Assembly (NCBI GenBank): GCA_039545355.1
Contig: BCJJ01000003.1
Coordinates: forward strand, 1,194,972 to 1,258,971
Reading direction: 5' to 3'
DNA: 64,000 nt
Origin: Trichosporon coremiiforme
Taxonomy: Eukaryota; Basidiomycota; Tremellomycetes; Trichosporonales; Trichosporonaceae
Under the pieces are notes generated by a model. It searched no databases. It saw nothing but the letters and a program-made list of their open reading frames with translations, and was not told the origin of the DNA. Shown here piece by piece: positions 23,784 to 33,511 of this stretch; positions within the stretch are counted from its first letter, which is position 1, and every line of letters begins with the position of its first letter. A program made the translations under genes and the position numbers.

Positions 23784-24820
23784 TTAGAACGGGAGCGACG
23801 ATCTCGAGTTGGCCTTGGCCTCGGCGACCTCCTGTGATTGTCAGCGACAGTTCTGTATCCTCTCGACAACTCGACGGTTGTCTCCGCGTCTCCGGACGTC
23901 TAGCCTGCACGCTCGCGTACCCCGTTGCTCCCCGCGGTAAACCTCCGAGAGGCAACCCACATCCCGACAGAATAGCGGAGCCGGCCGGCATCCGATGACG
24001 CAGAGAACAACCCACCACCCCGATGATACTCACCGCCTTCCACTCGGCGATCCTGGCGTCCATAGTCTCGAGACGGCCGTCGACCTCGGCCTTGCGCGCC
24101 TCGCGTTCCCGCTCGCGCTTGTGGCCCTTGAAGAGTAGGCGACGGTTCGCGTAGATTGACTTGGACTCCTTGGGCTTGTACTCGCCAACCCAGTTGATGA
24201 TCGTTCCGCTCGGCCACTGCACGGGCACGGGATCGACGGGGTTGATAGGCGATGGCGGGAGGAGGTGAGCGGGGTACAGCTGCAGCAGCTGCTTCTGCCG
24301 GCGACGCGGGATCCACGCCGGGCACCAGGTGCCATTCGGCCTGTCATGTCAGCTTTTACGACCAATGGATAGCTTCGAGCCGGTGTGCAGGTCCTTCCCG
24401 CAAGGCGAGAGTCATACGAGCATATTTCCCGAGTGTTGGGGGGCGACATCTCGAGTGGGACGCCTACGGTACCACTGCACGAAACCGAGGAAGACAACAC
24501 CCTCGTGACGAGCTGCAACTGTTGGTCCGAGGCAGGACCGGCTCCAGAGCAACTCCAACGTTGTCTTTCCAGCGTCCTTGCAGAATCCGTGCACTTGCGA
24601 CCCAAAACCCCGCACCGCAGCCATCGACTACTCACTTCGAGGGGAGGAAGGGGTTCGGGAGGTCAATCGACTTGGCGTCCTCGCGGCCGGCAATGCTGCG
24701 CTGGATCAGACGGACCAGTACTGGCGGGAGAACGTCGGGGGTGACGTGCGTCGAGGTCTGAGCGATCTGGTTGGCGGCGCGCGCCGTCGTCGAGAACACG
24801 CGTCGAGAGAGGCCGAACAT
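23784..24820 (-). CDS. MRPL25: Mitochondrial large-subunit ribosomal protein mL59 (YmL25 type)
   Basis: The exons are 24636-24820, 24034-24340 and 23784-23831, summing to 540 nt (179 residues). The start MFGLSRRVFSTTARA is Arg-rich and acidic-free, like a mitochondrial presequence. LPNPFLPSK and the basic segment RRLLFKGHKREREREARK followed by a coiled RLETMDARIAEWK correspond in order to conserved parts of yeast YmL25 (NPFLPNK, then LLPKGHKHEL and a helical tail). The protein belongs to the mitochondrial 54S subunit. The short last exon (EVAEAKANSRSSLPF) is supported by a good acceptor and an immediate stop. Introns are 295 and 202 nt. Confidence 0.8.
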
Positions 24821-25940
24821 GGTGGGAGTGTCGGTGGTTGTGACGAGTCCAATCTCGACTTTTCGTCGCTGCCTCGACGTCGCTGGGCAGGACCGACTTT
24901 TGCTGCTCGAAACCCACAGAGGCACGGTCCAGATAGGCCTGTCAGTCGGGTGCCTGGATAGGTGCGCCCCCCATATTTTGCGTTAGTGGGGGTTACAATC
25001 ACGTGACTGAAGGACCTGTCGCGCAACACGTTTGGAACTAGCCCGGCGCTAGCCATCGTTAGCACGCCCGAGATTCTGCTCGCACCCAGCTGCGCAGCAC
25101 ATGTGGCACGGACTTGGCAGTTGATGGCGAGCAGAAGAGCAAGAAGGCTGGTAAACAATCAAAATGTTGTCGTAAGCCGCCGGTGCACATTTGGGCGTGA
25201 CAGTGGGCGTTGGATGGTTTCTTTGGTGGCTGATGAAATATTCCAGCGTCGAATTCAGTACACCTGGCTATCTCTAGTAGCTGGCTCGGCTACATGACGT
25301 ACAAGAGGTACGGCTCGGCGCATCAGCCGCGATTTCACGCAATGCAAACAACCGATGGGCATCAGCCTTAGTGTGCGAAAGTGCGGTGTGGATGCAGACC
25401 ATGCGCTGCGGAACAATAGAGGGGTTGTATGCATCGGTGTTCATCGAGTGACAGTGGATGACAGGTGGGGTGGACGCCGAACGAAAGTCAAGCGCGTGGG
25501 GGTCAGATCGCTTGTTGTGTTCGGCTTAAACTGAAGTGCGAGGGCACGCATCGCTGGCAGGCGCACCTGACGTGCTCCTAACGAGGATGGTAGTGGTTCC
25601 TCTGGTTNCTTGCTTCGGACGAAATGGTCGAAAGCAGTCGCTGGCCAGGGTGCGGGACCAATTGCTGGGCGATCGATTTCTCCTACGCTGCCTGGGTGGC
25701 CCCTAATCAGCTGTCTCCAGTGACACTCCCACCCAATCGCACCTCTGGACCAGGCCAGTTCGGAGTTATGACGAGTAAAAACCCGGCCGGTCCAAGTGGC
25801 ACCACGGAAAGGCGAGCCGTCTCGCCGGAAGCACCCGCTATGCCCGCGTCTCTCACCCCCCCTCGCCTACACTCTTTTCCTCCCAACTCCATCTCCTCCT
25901 CCCTCCTCTCCTCCTCACTCACCTCTCAAAACTCGGCAAG
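24821..25940. other. Divergent promoter region mL59 / ATP2
   Basis: This 1.1 kb separates two nuclear genes for mitochondrial proteins. The last 90 nt before ATP2 (25850-25935) is strongly pyrimidine-rich (runs of cctcc and ctcctcctccc), typical of a highly expressed fungal leader. No gene is seen. One N lies at 25608. Confidence 0.5.
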
Positions 25941-28198
25941 ATGACCCTCGTCACTCGTTCTGCCATCCGCGTCGCCCGCCGCGGCGCCAAGAACGCTCGC
26001 GCCAACGCCGCCCTCTTCACCACCGCTGCCAAGGCCGCTTCCGCCCTCCCCCAGCCCCGCGTTCAGGCTGCTGCCCCCAAGGTCGCCCAGCAGGGTAAGT
26101 AGTTGTTGTGCACTTCGGTCCTTCGCACACGTCCTCTTCTACCTCAAGCCGATCGCCTCGAACAATCATGGATGGAAGCAGAGTTGTTTGGATGCTGTGC
26201 GAAGGGAGCGCAGACGTTTGCGATTGAAAAAAGGGCGGTCGGAGAGTTATTGGGGCGGAGCAGCCAGGGACATGAGAAGGGACGTGGAGGACCGAAAGAA
26301 AAGTCACAAACGTGTTAGACGTCGATCAACATTCAACTAACTTTACTTCAGCCGGTGCCGTCCGCTCGTACGCCACCCCCTCTGCCGTCCAGACCGGTCA
26401 CATCAAGACCGTCATTGGTGCCGTCGTCGACGTCCAGTTCGACACTGAGGAGCTCCCCGCTATCCTGAACGCTCTCGATGTCCAGTTCGCTGAGGGCCAG
26501 CCCAAGCCNGAGGGTGGCCGTCTCGTNCTCGAGGTCTCGCAGCACCTCGGNGAGAACACCGTCCGTTGCATTGCCATGGACGGTACTGAGGGTCTTGTNC
26601 GTGGCCAGAAGGTCGTCGACACTGGTGCNCCCATCTCCATCCCNGTCGGTAACGCCACTCTNGGCCGTATCATCAACGTTATCGGTCAGCCCATTGACCA
26701 GCGTGGTGAGATCAAGGGCCCCATCCGCCCNATCCACGCCGACCCCCCCGCGTTCGTCGACCAGTCCACCAAGGCNGAGGTCCTCGAGACCGGTATCAAG
26801 GTCGTCGACCTCCTCGCCCCCTACGCCCGTGGTGGTAAGATTGGTCTCTTCGGTGGTGCCGGTGTCGGCAAGACCGTCTTCATTCAGGAGCTCATCAACA
26901 ACATCGCCAAGGCNCACGGTGGTTACTCCGTCTTCACTGGTGTCGGTGAGCGTACCCGTGAGGGTAACGACCTGTACCACGAGATGATCGAGTCTGGTGT
27001 CATCAACCTNGACGGTGACTCCAAGGTCGCTCTCGTCTTCGGTCAGATGAACGAGCCCCCTGGAGCCCGTGCCCGTGTCGCCCTTACCGGTCTCACCATC
27101 GCCGAGTACTTCCGTGACGAGGAGGGCCAGGACGTGCTTCTCTTCATCGACAACATTTTCCGTTTCACCCAGGCCGGTTCCGAGGTCTCTGCGCTTCTCG
27201 GTCGTATCCCCTCCGCTGTCGGATACCAGCCCACTCTNGCCACCGACATGGGTGGTATGCAGGAGCGTATNACCACCACCAAGAAGGGTTCCATTACCTC
27301 CGTCCAGGCCGTCTACGTCCCCGCCGATGACCTGACTGACCCCGCCCCCGCCACCACCTTCGCGCACCTNGACGCCACCACCGTCCTGTCCCGTGGTATT
27401 GCCGAGCTCGGTATCTACCCCGCCGTCGACCCCCTCGACTCCAAGTCCCGTATGCTCGACCCCCGTGTCGTCGGTGAGCGCCACTACGTGAGTATCTTTG
27501 CCGTGCCTACATCACCCGAAGTGGACCCTGAGTGATATGGGTGGGGTGGTGACACGTGGAAATCCGATCACGTGAACCATTGTTTGTGGCTCCATCGTTA
27601 GACACCTACCACTCCGGCCTCTTTGACTGCTTTTCGCTTGTTACGGCGGTTTCCTACTTCGTTTGGACAGAACTGACAACCAGAACGTCGCCTCGCAGAC
27701 CCAGCAGGTCCTCCAGCAGTGCGTAGAAATTTGAGCCCTGCCTCCACTGTGGCACAGTCAGCCACATGTGGCTCCGACCCTCCTCGACCTCCGCTGACCT
27801 CTACAGGTACAAGTCGCTCCAGGACATCATCGCCATTCTTGGTATGGACGAGCTTTCCGAGCAGGACAAGCTTGTAAGTCGAAGTTTACACGCTTTTGAA
27901 GCGTGCTGACGTGTAGATTGTCGAGCGTGCCCGTAAGATCCAGCGTTTCATGTCTCAGTAAGTTTTCACCTCATCCACCTCTTCTGCAGTCGCTAACTGA
28001 CCCCCAAGGCCGTTCGCTGTGGCCGAGATCTTCACCGGTATGAAGGGCCAGCTCGTCCCGCTTAAGGACACCATCTCTGGCTTCGAGGAGATCCTCCAGG
28101 GCAAGCACGACGACATCCCCGAGGCCGCCTTTTACATGGTTGGAGACATTAACACCGTGAAGGAGAAGGCCGAGAGCATGGCCAAGGAGTCCGCTTAA
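25941..28198 (+). CDS. ATP2: Mitochondrial F1-ATP synthase beta subunit
   Basis: Six exons (25941-26094, 26352-27487, 27684-27718, 27807-27873, 27917-27957, 28009-28198) give 540 residues. The N-terminus [20 protein letters not shown] is a mitochondrial presequence. Landmarks are [14 protein letters not shown], the Walker [15 protein letters not shown], the catalytic Glu in [14 protein letters not shown], Walker [21 protein letters not shown], the [15 protein letters not shown] signature and C-terminal [11 protein letters not shown]. The subunit carries the catalytic nucleotide sites of F1. The 257-nt first intron sits right after the presequence; the exon encoding [12 protein letters not shown] is only 35 nt. 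Exon 2 has 14 ambiguous bases, all in third codon positions. A 378-codon antisense frame is a codon-bias shadow. Confidence 0.97.
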
Positions 28199-29469
28199 GC
28201 GACTTCAAGCTCTTGACGTAGTAAAGGTCGAAAAAGATGCAAGTCGAATGCTGAAATCCGAGGTTGGACATGGTGCTCGCAAAACAATCTCGCTGCCACA
28301 ACCGCCACTTGCGATTTGATTCTGCTGCTGGGCCCCGCACTCTTATCTGACTGACCACAAGGCTGACCCCACGCTGCCCCTACATCTGTGCCCGCTGGCC
28401 GCTTCACATCCTCCCTCAGGTACACACAGACTTCTGGCGCACGATCCTCACCAAACAGACCGGCATGCACGGAAGACGTGCAATCTGTCAGCTACCAGTC
28501 CGATAGTCCTAGTCCGCGGACATCGCGTCGGTCTCAAGTCCACGGCGATGTTCCTTCCGATCGCCCATCGTCACCCACGCCCCCTTCCGCTCCGCTCACT
28601 TTAGCAGTCTAATGACTCCAAGGCTTTGTCAGCAGGTATGGCTGCTTGCGCCGGTGAGATATGTGCTTTGTCCAACGAAAGAGATCATCATGAACACGTT
28701 GGGGCAGCGTCCTGTGCCCCAGTCGGAGAACGGAAGGGAAGGTGTCTGCAGACGCGACGCTGGAGGGGGCTGTGAGCCTGAGCTTCACCTTCTCATTGCG
28801 ATCAATGATGCTGCAAGTCGTCCCCACTGCTATGCTGCATATAGACGGAACAACCAGCCCCGAGATTGCTCGCGCGCTCGCTCCGTCAGTCTCTCCGCGG
28901 ATCCCACCCTCTGGGCCCTGCGCCCACTAAGGGGCGCGCGCGTCATCGGCATCGGCCTACATCCCAGAAGCGCAGGACCTCACAGGCCTCAGAAGTGTGA
29001 ATGTGAGGGCGCAGTCGTCCCTGACACTAGCCTCTCAGCGGCTCGAGGAGCATAGCGCAAGCCAGCACGGTAGCACGCAGCTGACGCAGGCAGTTGAGCT
29101 ACATATAACGCGCCAGTGACTCGCTTCCTTCTCTTCCCATCTCACTTCCCCCTCCCAACACACTTCGCGCCTTCCTTTTCTACAACACGCTTCCTGACTT
29201 CCTCCTTCTGACTTCATACACTTACCTCACCTCAAAACCAACCATACCTCATAACCAGCGACTCAACTTCACTCTGCATAGTTCATACCCGACCCTGCAA
29301 CGTCCACAGACCACCCGGGTGATCATCAGTGAGTGTCTTCCTTCCCTGTGCGACAACCTGACGAGCAAATACCGCAACGGGCTTCACCATTTTGCGCTCA
29401 TCGCTTGCAGCCTCCTGCCTGGAGTTCAAGAGCTAGTCAGGTAAATTAATTGCTCCATACGCATTGCCG
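28199..29469. other. Intergenic with promoter-like end
   Basis: No gene is supported between ATP2 and the zinc-finger relic. After the TATA-like box near 29103 the plus strand is C/T-rich to about 29300 and then shows a gtgagt donor-like site at 29331. This looks like the leader of the former gene downstream. Confidence 0.45.
29103..29108 (+). promoter_or_regulatory. TATA-like box before the GIY-YIG/zinc-finger relic
   Basis: The hexamer atataa is followed by a long C/T-rich stretch, the usual core-promoter plus leader pattern in this genome. It supports the idea that the damaged downstream gene was once transcribed from here. Confidence 0.4.
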
Positions 29470-31620
29470 ATGATCTGTCGGTTGCTGGCTGCCCTGCGCA
29501 AGTATGCCTAGGAGTCGTTCACTGCTCGCCACCCCAATCTCAAGGACTACGACATCATTTCTGAGGCTCCCCCTTAAAAGCAGCGCCAATGTCTCCGCTC
29601 TCGTCACCTCCAATGTCCTCGCGAGGATCATGAACGCCAGGGAGACCATCGCTCTCCTTAACTTTCTCGCGTTTCTCTGGTCCTTTCTGCTTGGCAATAT
29701 GAGCGCTAACATGACCTTGGCTGAGGCAATCTTCCGCGGCTCTTATCTGGTGCGCACCAGACACACAATAGCTCCTCGGTACTCCGAGGCTGACAGCTTG
29801 TAGGAGTTGTCAAGCTTCTCTCGTCCGTCGTTCGCCAGCCCTTCCCCTCCATCGAGCGCGTCATGTCTCTGCTGCAACCCACTCGGTACCTCGGCATTGG
29901 GCGTGTACCTCAAGCTGGCAATTCCCAGGCCTGGCTCGGGTCTGCCCCTCTTGGTGTATGTGGGCTCGGCAACGGGAGTGCTTGGCTTTATTGGGCGCTT
30001 CATGTCGCACCTTTCGGCGATGATTCGTGGCAAGTAAGTTTGGCGATCGGCCATACCTTGCCTCGCGCTGACATTCAGATCTGACGGCTTCTACACGGAG
30101 TGGCACAAGCATCGCGACCAGTACAAGATTGTCTACTTCGAGCTCTAGTGCCTCCCCAACTTCGCCCACCGCAACGCGTCCACCTGGCTCCGGGTGCGGG
30201 CTTCCCTTCTCGCACTGCTCGCCGAGTCGGTCGTCATGTTGCTCTTTGGAGTGCACTCTGTCCTGCACCAAGGTTCCGATGCTGTCGCTTTCTCCTTCTC
30301 CAATTCACGTGCATCAGCCTCTACGACCCGCTCTTTCGTTGTGCCGGCGAACCGCTCCGACCCACTCAAGACGCCGCCGACCAAGAGGCAGTGCGGGCGA
30401 GGCGACCAAGGACAAGGCAATCTTCGCCTGAAGCCTGTGTGGAAAGGTGTTCAGGACCGCCCAGGCCCACGCTCGTCACCTCGATGCCCCTTCTTGTGCT
30501 GCAGCTGCCCCCAGCCCCACCTGTGCTCGCAATGTGACAAGGGCATCGATGTCTCAGACGGCTGTGAGTGCGATCTTACCTGCAAGGGCTGCGACTTCCG
30601 GTCCGCCACTCTCACCAACTTTCGCGACCACCTCCGACGCCGCGCCCACGATGCAGTCTGCCCATTGACTGAGGGCTTGCTGGTCAAGAAGGCCATCAAG
30701 GGAGAGTCGCAGCCATGTCCGTTCTGCGGACAAGTGTTTAGTGGCGACCACTACGTGCGCAACCACAACCAGAATATCGCTGCTTCTCGCGCATGGGCGA
30801 TTCCACCGGAACCGAGTCTACCCCAAGAGTTGCGCTACTTGAAATTGACCTCACACATAAGGTGACAACCCCCGGCCAGGACCGTTGGGCGCGTCGTGTG
30901 CATCATCACGACTCGGACTACCTCGTGAAGCGCGGCCACTGCAAATTCTACAAGAAGCGCCTGAAGGTTAATCGTCCTCGCTCCGGTCCCTCCGTCATTC
31001 CCGCGAAGTATACTTGCACGGGTTGTGGCGAGGTGTTCACAGAGAAGAATAGCGACATTCGGCGCAGGAGCTTCTACGTGCACTGAGTTTAGAACTGCGA
31101 GGGCGCGCCCAAGAAGAACGTCAAGGCGCTGACCAAGACGGCCGTTGTGAGTTGCGACCAGCCAGGTTGTGAGTACATCGAGGCGTCTGACGGTCGTTCG
31201 ATCATCGTTCGCGTGCAAGCTCTTATCGACCACATCGACATCGTCCACTTCGATCTGGTGTTCCTAGGGTTCACCTTCAAGCTTTGAAGTGCCTGTTCTG
31301 CCCCAAGCTCTGTGATGGTGGGTGCCTGATACCGACCTTTCACGCAGAAGCTGACACCTCCAGGTCCCGGCCGCTGGGCGCGTCGAAATCCACGACTCGG
31401 CCTACCTCGCCGAGCACGGCACTTGTCAAGTCTTCAAGGTGCGCATCCAGGTGAAGCGTTCCCACTCTGGCCGCGCTAATTTTCTGGCGACCTACACCTA
31501 CACGGGTTGCGGCGAGGTCTTCGCCGACAAGTCCTCCGTAGCTAATACCATAGGTATGCATTTACGCATCGTTCAAACACTGTCCAGTTTCAAGACTACA
31601 GGGCATGAGGGTCTTTAGAG
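29470..31620 (+). pseudogene. Relic of a GIY-YIG-like nuclease / C2H2 zinc-module gene
   Basis: Coding-like sequence runs through all three frames with stops and shifts. Near 29470 are MICRLLAALRKYA, a TAG, then ESFTARHPNLKDYDII. At 29905-30148 LGVYLKLAI, LLVYVGSATG and FIGRFMSHLS resemble the GVY...YVGSA...R..SH core of GIY-YIG nucleases. A normal 45-nt intron (30034-30078) follows and then EWHKHRDQYKIVYFEL, which stops at TAG 30146-30148 although CLPNFAHRNASTWLRVRASL clearly continues in the same frame. Downstream are C2H2-like modules: a finger whose first Cys is TGA (30429), then SLCGKVFRTAQAHARHL; CKGCDF..HLRRRAH; CPFCGQVF; and YTCTGCGEVF. Two of these blocks form a tandem duplicate about 485 nt apart. 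I read it as a dead gene of unknown cellular role. Confidence 0.6.
30871..31550 (+). repeat. Diverged tandem duplication of a zinc-module unit
   Basis: Unit 1 (about 30871-31060) and unit 2 (about 31361-31550) share the order: RWARRV or its frame-shifted equal, HDS.YL, a Cys, K.R..VKR, then YT.TGCGEVF..K. At the DNA level tgggcgcgtcg recurs at 30886 and 31375, and an acgggttg.ggcgaggt.ttc block at 31019 and 31502. Spacing is about 485 nt. The segment between them has a CDQPGCEY...H..H-type finger. Confidence 0.7.
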
Positions 31621-31665
31621 CTCGAATTTGGGCATATCGGGAAGGGGCTTGGCACCGGGAGCATC

Positions 31666-32691
31666 TCAAGGTGCCAGGCAGACCTTGCCAGAGGTGGCGG
31701 AGGGCGCGGGGGCGGTGATAGTCTCCTTTACTGTCTCAGTGACCTTCTCTGTCACCTTTTCAGTGACAGTGGAGACGCTGCTGGCCTTGCACTCAGTGGA
31801 GGCCGAGGTGGGGGGCGGGGCGGCGGAAGAGATGGGAGGAGGCGCCTCCGAAGTAGGAGGAGGAGCCTGGAAGGAAGTGGGAGGCGTTGCCTGGGAAGAA
31901 GCAGGGGGAGGCGCCTGGGAAGAGGTGGGGGGAGGCTTCTCAGTCAACGAGGGAGGAGGCTCCTCAGTGGACGAAGGGATGGGAACGGGGTCGGGCTTGC
32001 CAGAGGTACCGCACTGCTGGTCCTTGTTGGTGAGACCCTTCTCGAACACCTGGTCGGCGAAGTAGTCGAGACCGCCACCGTCGTTAAGCTCAGAGTACCA
32101 GCCACCAGACGCAAGGACGGCGCTGCCGAGCTCGCCGATGTCCTTGCCTTTGTCGGTCTGTTTAGGACGACGCCAGTGGACACGGATACCGAGGTCCTTG
32201 GCGTCGCGCAAGGCCTTGGCGGCCTTGAGGCCGACCTCTCCGGGGGCCCGGCGTCCATCGCCGTCCGTGTTGTCCCATCCGTCCGAGACGGAGACGATGG
32301 CGGTACGGTTGCGGAAGTCCTCCTGGATCGTGTCCTTGATGTGCTTGGTTGCGGCGTTAACAAGGTCGACTGTCGGGCGAGCGTTATAGTCGTACAGCAG
32401 GGTTGCCACTCGAGGGCGTTGACAGTGTTCATGGCCGCGAAAACAGAGGGAACCTGGAACTCGGTGCAGATGAAGGCACCCTTGTCCTCGTCGGGCGTCA
32501 TCTTGGCGAACACCTTGCGTGCGACTTCGTGGCGCAGGTTCTTCTTGTCGGCAGAAGTGGGCGAGTACGAGTTGTCGAGTACGACAACGGCGATACGCTG
32601 AGGCAGGCCGTTGTCGCCGCGGCTCTTGATCGTGTAGGCGCTCGGCTGACACGACGGCCACGAGGGCGGCGAAGACGGTGAAGAACTTCAT
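31666..32691 (-). CDS. Secreted VWA-domain protein with Ser/Pro-rich tail (two frameshifts)
   Basis: MKFFTVFAALVAVVSA is a clear signal peptide. A von Willebrand A domain follows: AVVVLDNSYSP supplies the DxSxS metal-ion (MIDAS) motif, AFICTEFQVPSVF comes next, and AIVSVSDGWDNTDGDG looks like the usual late VWA strand with acidic residues. The C-terminal third is a PPPTSS/EEPPP mucin-like stretch followed by VTEKVTEKVTETVK repeats, typical of fungal cell-wall or secreted proteins. The signal peptide and the C-terminal half share one frame, but the MIDAS segment (about 32405-32640) reads in another. A shift near 32640 and an opposite shift near 32405 are needed. That is either two sequence errors or two mutations that spare the overall frame but would wreck the metal site. 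Ligand unknown. Confidence 0.7.
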   Translation of the reverse strand: MKFFTVFAALVAVVSAERLHDQEPRRQRPASAYRRCRTRQLVLAHFCRQEEPAPRSRTQGVRQDDARRGQGCLHLHRVPGSLCFRGHEHCQRPRVATLLYDYNARPTVDLVNAATKHIKDTIQEDFRNRTAIVSVSDGWDNTDGDGRRAPGEVGLKAAKALRDAKDLGIRVHWRRPKQTDKGKDIGELGSAVLASGGWYSELNDGGGLDYFADQVFEKGLTNKDQQCGTSGKPDPVPIPSSTEEPPPSLTEKPPPTSSQAPPPASSQATPPTSFQAPPPTSEAPPPISSAAPPPTSASTECKASSVSTVTEKVTEKVTETVKETITAPAPSATSGKVCLAP

Positions 32692-33511
32692 GTCGAGGCG
32701 AGGTGGATGGGCACGAAGTAGGTAGGGTTGGTGCTCGCATTTTACCTGCCGGCGTCGCAAAAAGGTAATAACTGCCATCCACTGCTAGCGGTGCGAATCC
32801 GCCTCGCTTTACCAAGTGCCACAACCCCCCACCTCGGTCAGTTGCGACACTCGTTCTGCTCAGGGTCGCGATAAAGAATGCCGAGCCGTCTGACGCGGCA
32901 CGCCTCAGTCACTCGAGCTTGATACAGACGTTCCGCCCAGGACAGCGTCGCGATGACCCAGGGAAGCCGATAGAGTGTCCCGGCGCGTTCCAAAGAAACC
33001 AGTGGAAGGTGCTGATCATCATCGACACCCTTAACCCGAAGCACGGCTTTTACGGGTCAGCCCAGCTTTCGGTGTCGGATATATATCAATGACAACCTTC
33101 GATGAAACCGTATTAGTCAGGTCTGCTCGTGCTCGTTGCTGGCACACTCTCGCCGATTCCCAACGGGTTCACCACGAGGCGGTGCTCATCGGGTACTGCG
33201 TAGACGACCGGGGCTCTTGGTCAGGTACGGAGTTGGGTGAGGTTCCTTGACATCTCAAGTTGTGCTCTATCTGGTGGCAGAGATCGTTAACGATAGATAT
33301 GCCTGATCTTGACACCTGTTAGATACATTGTACATTGTGGGCATCCGCCGCCCACGTCCGACTTGGCGACGATGTGAAGCCACTAGCGCGTGTCAATCTT
33401 GCGTTGCTCTTCGGTGTCATCGCCGAGCAGTCCGGCCCTCACTAGAGCAGGTCCAGACCAACAGGGTATCTCCAATGACGATGATGCATGACTATGTGTA
33501 CACAATGTTTC
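32692..33511. other. Intergenic between the VWA gene and UBR1
   Basis: No gene is seen. A tatatat run lies near 33078-33086, about 390 nt upstream of the VWA start on the opposite strand, and might be its TATA element. Confidence 0.45.

Noticed and set aside
26348..27484. 378-codon minus-strand frame over ATP2
   Set aside because: Antisense shadow of the highly biased ATP2 codons, with no domain of its own.
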